Of a stretch of 15,069 nt of DNA, positions 14,167 to 15,069 are shown piece by piece. A program made the translations under genes and the position numbers. Numbering within the stretch: position 1 is the stretch's first letter; each line of letters begins with the position of its first letter. Origin of the DNA: Pseudomonadota bacterium (lineage in GTDB: Bacteria > Pseudomonadota > Alphaproteobacteria > Rhodospirillales > Magnetospirillaceae); assembly GCA_023426365.1 (NCBI GenBank), contig JAFAAW010000086.1, forward strand, positions 1-15,069, read 5' to 3'. The notes under the pieces were generated by a model. That model was not told where the DNA came from. It ran no database searches and was given only the letters and a program-made list of their open reading frames with translations.

Positions 14167-14412
14167 TCAGCGTCGCCACAACGGTTTGCCGAGATCGAGG
14201 TCGTTCTCGTCGGTCAGCGCGCCGGCGGCGGCTCCGCCGGCACCGCCGATCGCCGCGCCGCCCAGGACGCTGCCGCCGGTCACCGCGGCGGTTCCGGCGC
14301 CGATGCCGGCGCCGATGCCGCCGCCCGAAAGCGCGCGATCGGTCTTGGACGTTCCGCAGGCGGCCAGCAGCAGGACGCCCAGCAGGGCGACGGCAAGCCG
14401 GGGTCGCATCAT
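14167..14412 (-). CDS. Glycine-zipper lipoprotein
   Basis: 81 residues. Lipoprotein signal with lipobox LAAC (Cys19), then GTSKTD. Most of the mature protein is a glycine-zipper repeat, GGGIGAGIGAGTAAVTGG followed by SVLGGAAIGGAGGAAAGAL (about 30-66), ending in DENDLDLGKPLWRR. Gly-x3-Gly repeats of this kind pack helices in or on membranes, as in YMGG-like and OmpA-associated proteins; the precise role is unknown. AGGAGGAG lies just before two adjacent ATG codons (14412 and 14409), so the start is firm within one codon. It is divergent from the DUF2795 gene and lies 82 bases upstream of the CNNM/CorC-family gene on the same strand. Confidence 0.87.
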   Translation of the reverse strand: MMRPRLAVALLGVLLLAACGTSKTDRALSGGGIGAGIGAGTAAVTGGSVLGGAAIGGAGGAAAGALTDENDLDLGKPLWRR

Positions 14413-14452
14413 GAGCTCCTCCTGTGTGGTGTTTTACCCAGGCCAACAGATG

Positions 14453-14477
14453 GGGGCGGGGGACGGTTCCCCGCCCC
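14453..14477. other. GC-rich hairpin in the divergent region upstream of the glycine-zipper lipoprotein
   Basis: GGGGCGGGG (14453-14461) pairs perfectly with CCCCGCCCC (14469-14477) around GACGGTT. There is no T-run on either strand, so it is not a normal terminator. It could be a leader structure of the lipoprotein transcript on the minus strand. The 166-base gap between lipoprotein and DUF2795 genes shows nothing else that I can support. Confidence 0.4.
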
Positions 14478-14578
14478 ACGCCTTGGTGGCACGGCGGCGC
14501 GCCGAAGCACAGGCCCCGGAACAAGCCCGCGCACAGCCGGTTAATCCAGCCGTGTAACCCGCGAATACGGAGGGATTC

Positions 14579-14797
14579 ATGGCTCAAGAAGGCAGCGGCG
14601 GCGGCATTCAGGGTTCGGCCGCCAACGTGACGCATGCGCTCAAGGGTATCGACTTCCCGGCGTCCAAGCAGGACATCGTGAAGCACGCACAGCAGAACAA
14701 CGCCGACAAGGTGGTGTTGGATGAACTGAACAACCTGCCTGACGAGCAGTACAACAGCATGGCCGACGTCATGAAGGGATTTGGGCAGAGCCGCTGA
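14579..14797 (+). CDS. DUF2795 domain protein
   Basis: 72 residues with the DUF2795 pattern: an N-terminal Gly/Ser-rich lead (1-16), then HALKGIDFPASKQDIVKHAQ and ADKVVLDELNNLPDEQYNSMADVMKGFG (about 18-70). It is a small soluble, helical, cytoplasmic-type protein with no signal or membrane segment. No molecular function is established for the family. ATG at 14579 is preceded by GGAGGG at four-base spacing, one of the strongest ribosome-binding sites in the window, and the gene ends in a good terminator, so it is probably a well expressed monocistronic unit. It is divergent from the glycine-zipper lipoprotein gene. Confidence 0.88.
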   Translation: MAQEGSGGGIQGSAANVTHALKGIDFPASKQDIVKHAQQNNADKVVLDELNNLPDEQYNSMADVMKGFGQSR

Positions 14798-14812
14798 TCC
14801 CCGTGCGGTCAT

Positions 14813-14844
14813 GGGGCGGCCGGCTGGTTCGGCCGCCCCTCTTT
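14813..14844 (+). terminator. Rho-independent terminator of the DUF2795 gene
   Basis: GGGGCGGCCG (14813-14822) pairs perfectly with CGGCCGCCCC (14830-14839) around a seven-base loop and is followed by TCTTTC. It begins 16 bases after the stop codon. Confidence 0.82.
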
Positions 14845-14910
14845 CACGTCTTGCCAGTCTTTTCTGCCTTACAGCCTCTGTGTTGCGTGTTCCCTGGAAC
14901 GGAGGGGGCC

Positions 14911-15069
14911 ATGGCGGCGGACCTGGACCGCAGGGACTTTCTGAAGACGGCAGCCGCGGGGGCGGCGCTGGCGTCGGCCCCGGCCGCCGCCCAGCCGCGC
15001 AACCGGCCGTCATCCGAACAGCAGGCCGAACAGCAGGCGGCCACCGCGCCCCACGGCCCGCGCCGGCCG
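14911..15069 (+). CDS. Tat-exported protein, N-terminal fragment (cut by right edge)
   Basis: Only the first 53 residues are inside the window, and the frame is open to the last base. The start is MAADLDRRDFLKTAA: the twin-arginine motif DRRDFLK is followed by an Ala-rich hydrophobic stretch and a likely cleavage site APAAA before QPR. This predicts export of a folded, often cofactor-bearing, protein through the Tat system. After cleavage the chain is rich in Pro, Gln and Ala, with a 12-base tandem duplication (15016-15027 and 15028-15039) encoding EQQA twice. ATG at 14911 is preceded by GGAGGGGG. It is downstream of the DUF2795 terminator, so it should have its own promoter, which I could not identify. 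The family cannot be told from this part. Confidence 0.78.
   Translation, partial: MAADLDRRDFLKTAAAGAALASAPAAAQPRNRPSSEQQAEQQAATAPHGPRRP

Overview
The window is about 15 kb of very GC-rich DNA (roughly two thirds G+C by eye). It most resembles a chromosomal segment of an alphaproteobacterium of the Rhodospirillales, in the style of Magnetospirillum or Phaeospirillum. The reasons are the amidase-mrcA-prfB neighbourhood, a Tim44-like membrane protein, the codon usage and the family composition. The genus is inferred from general familiarity, not from a search. No rRNA, tRNA, CRISPR array, insertion sequence, integrase or phage gene was seen. Coding density is high and every gap between genes is shorter than about 210 bases.

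Layout. Positions 1-1147 (+) hold the catalytic part of a periplasmic N-acetylmuramoyl-L-alanine amidase whose N-terminus lies off the left edge. It is followed by the bifunctional penicillin-binding protein 1A (1252-3759, +), so the left end is a cell-wall block that cuts and builds peptidoglycan. A convergent two-gene alkylation-repair operon comes next: ada (5769 to 4678, -) and alkA (4681 to 3797, -) overlap by ATGA. Upstream of ada is a match to the Ada-binding element AAT-N6-GCAA. Divergent from ada is prfB (5975-7090, +), peptide chain release factor 2, with a promoter candidate whose -35 is covered by a perfect 7-1-7 palindrome. A strong terminator closes prfB, and its loop also carries the best -10 for the next gene, a Tim44-like membrane protein (7192-8211, +).

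Positions 8346-11626 are all on the minus strand. In transcription order they are a D-2-hydroxyacid dehydrogenase, an AbrB-type (PF05145) polytopic membrane protein, a TetR-family regulator and a small cysteine-containing lipoprotein with its own terminator. Divergent from the dehydrogenase is a secreted DUF1207 protein (11772-12620, +) that looks like an outer-membrane beta-barrel. A CNNM/CorC-family protein (12768-14084, -), a glycine-zipper lipoprotein (14167-14412, -), a DUF2795 protein (14579-14797, +) and the start of a Tat-exported protein (14911 to the right edge) complete the window.

Most of the genes are ordinary housekeeping or envelope genes. The less ordinary signals are non-coding. 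They are a 42-bp element present twice (8221-8262 and 12665-12706) whose hairpin is preserved while its loop changes, the palindrome on the prfB promoter, the terminator-promoter overlap before the Tim44-like gene, and the Ada operator. Among the proteins, the DUF1207 protein has a His-x-Ser-Ser-His-x3-Glu motif that could be catalytic. I found no convincing new multi-gene defence or metabolic system.
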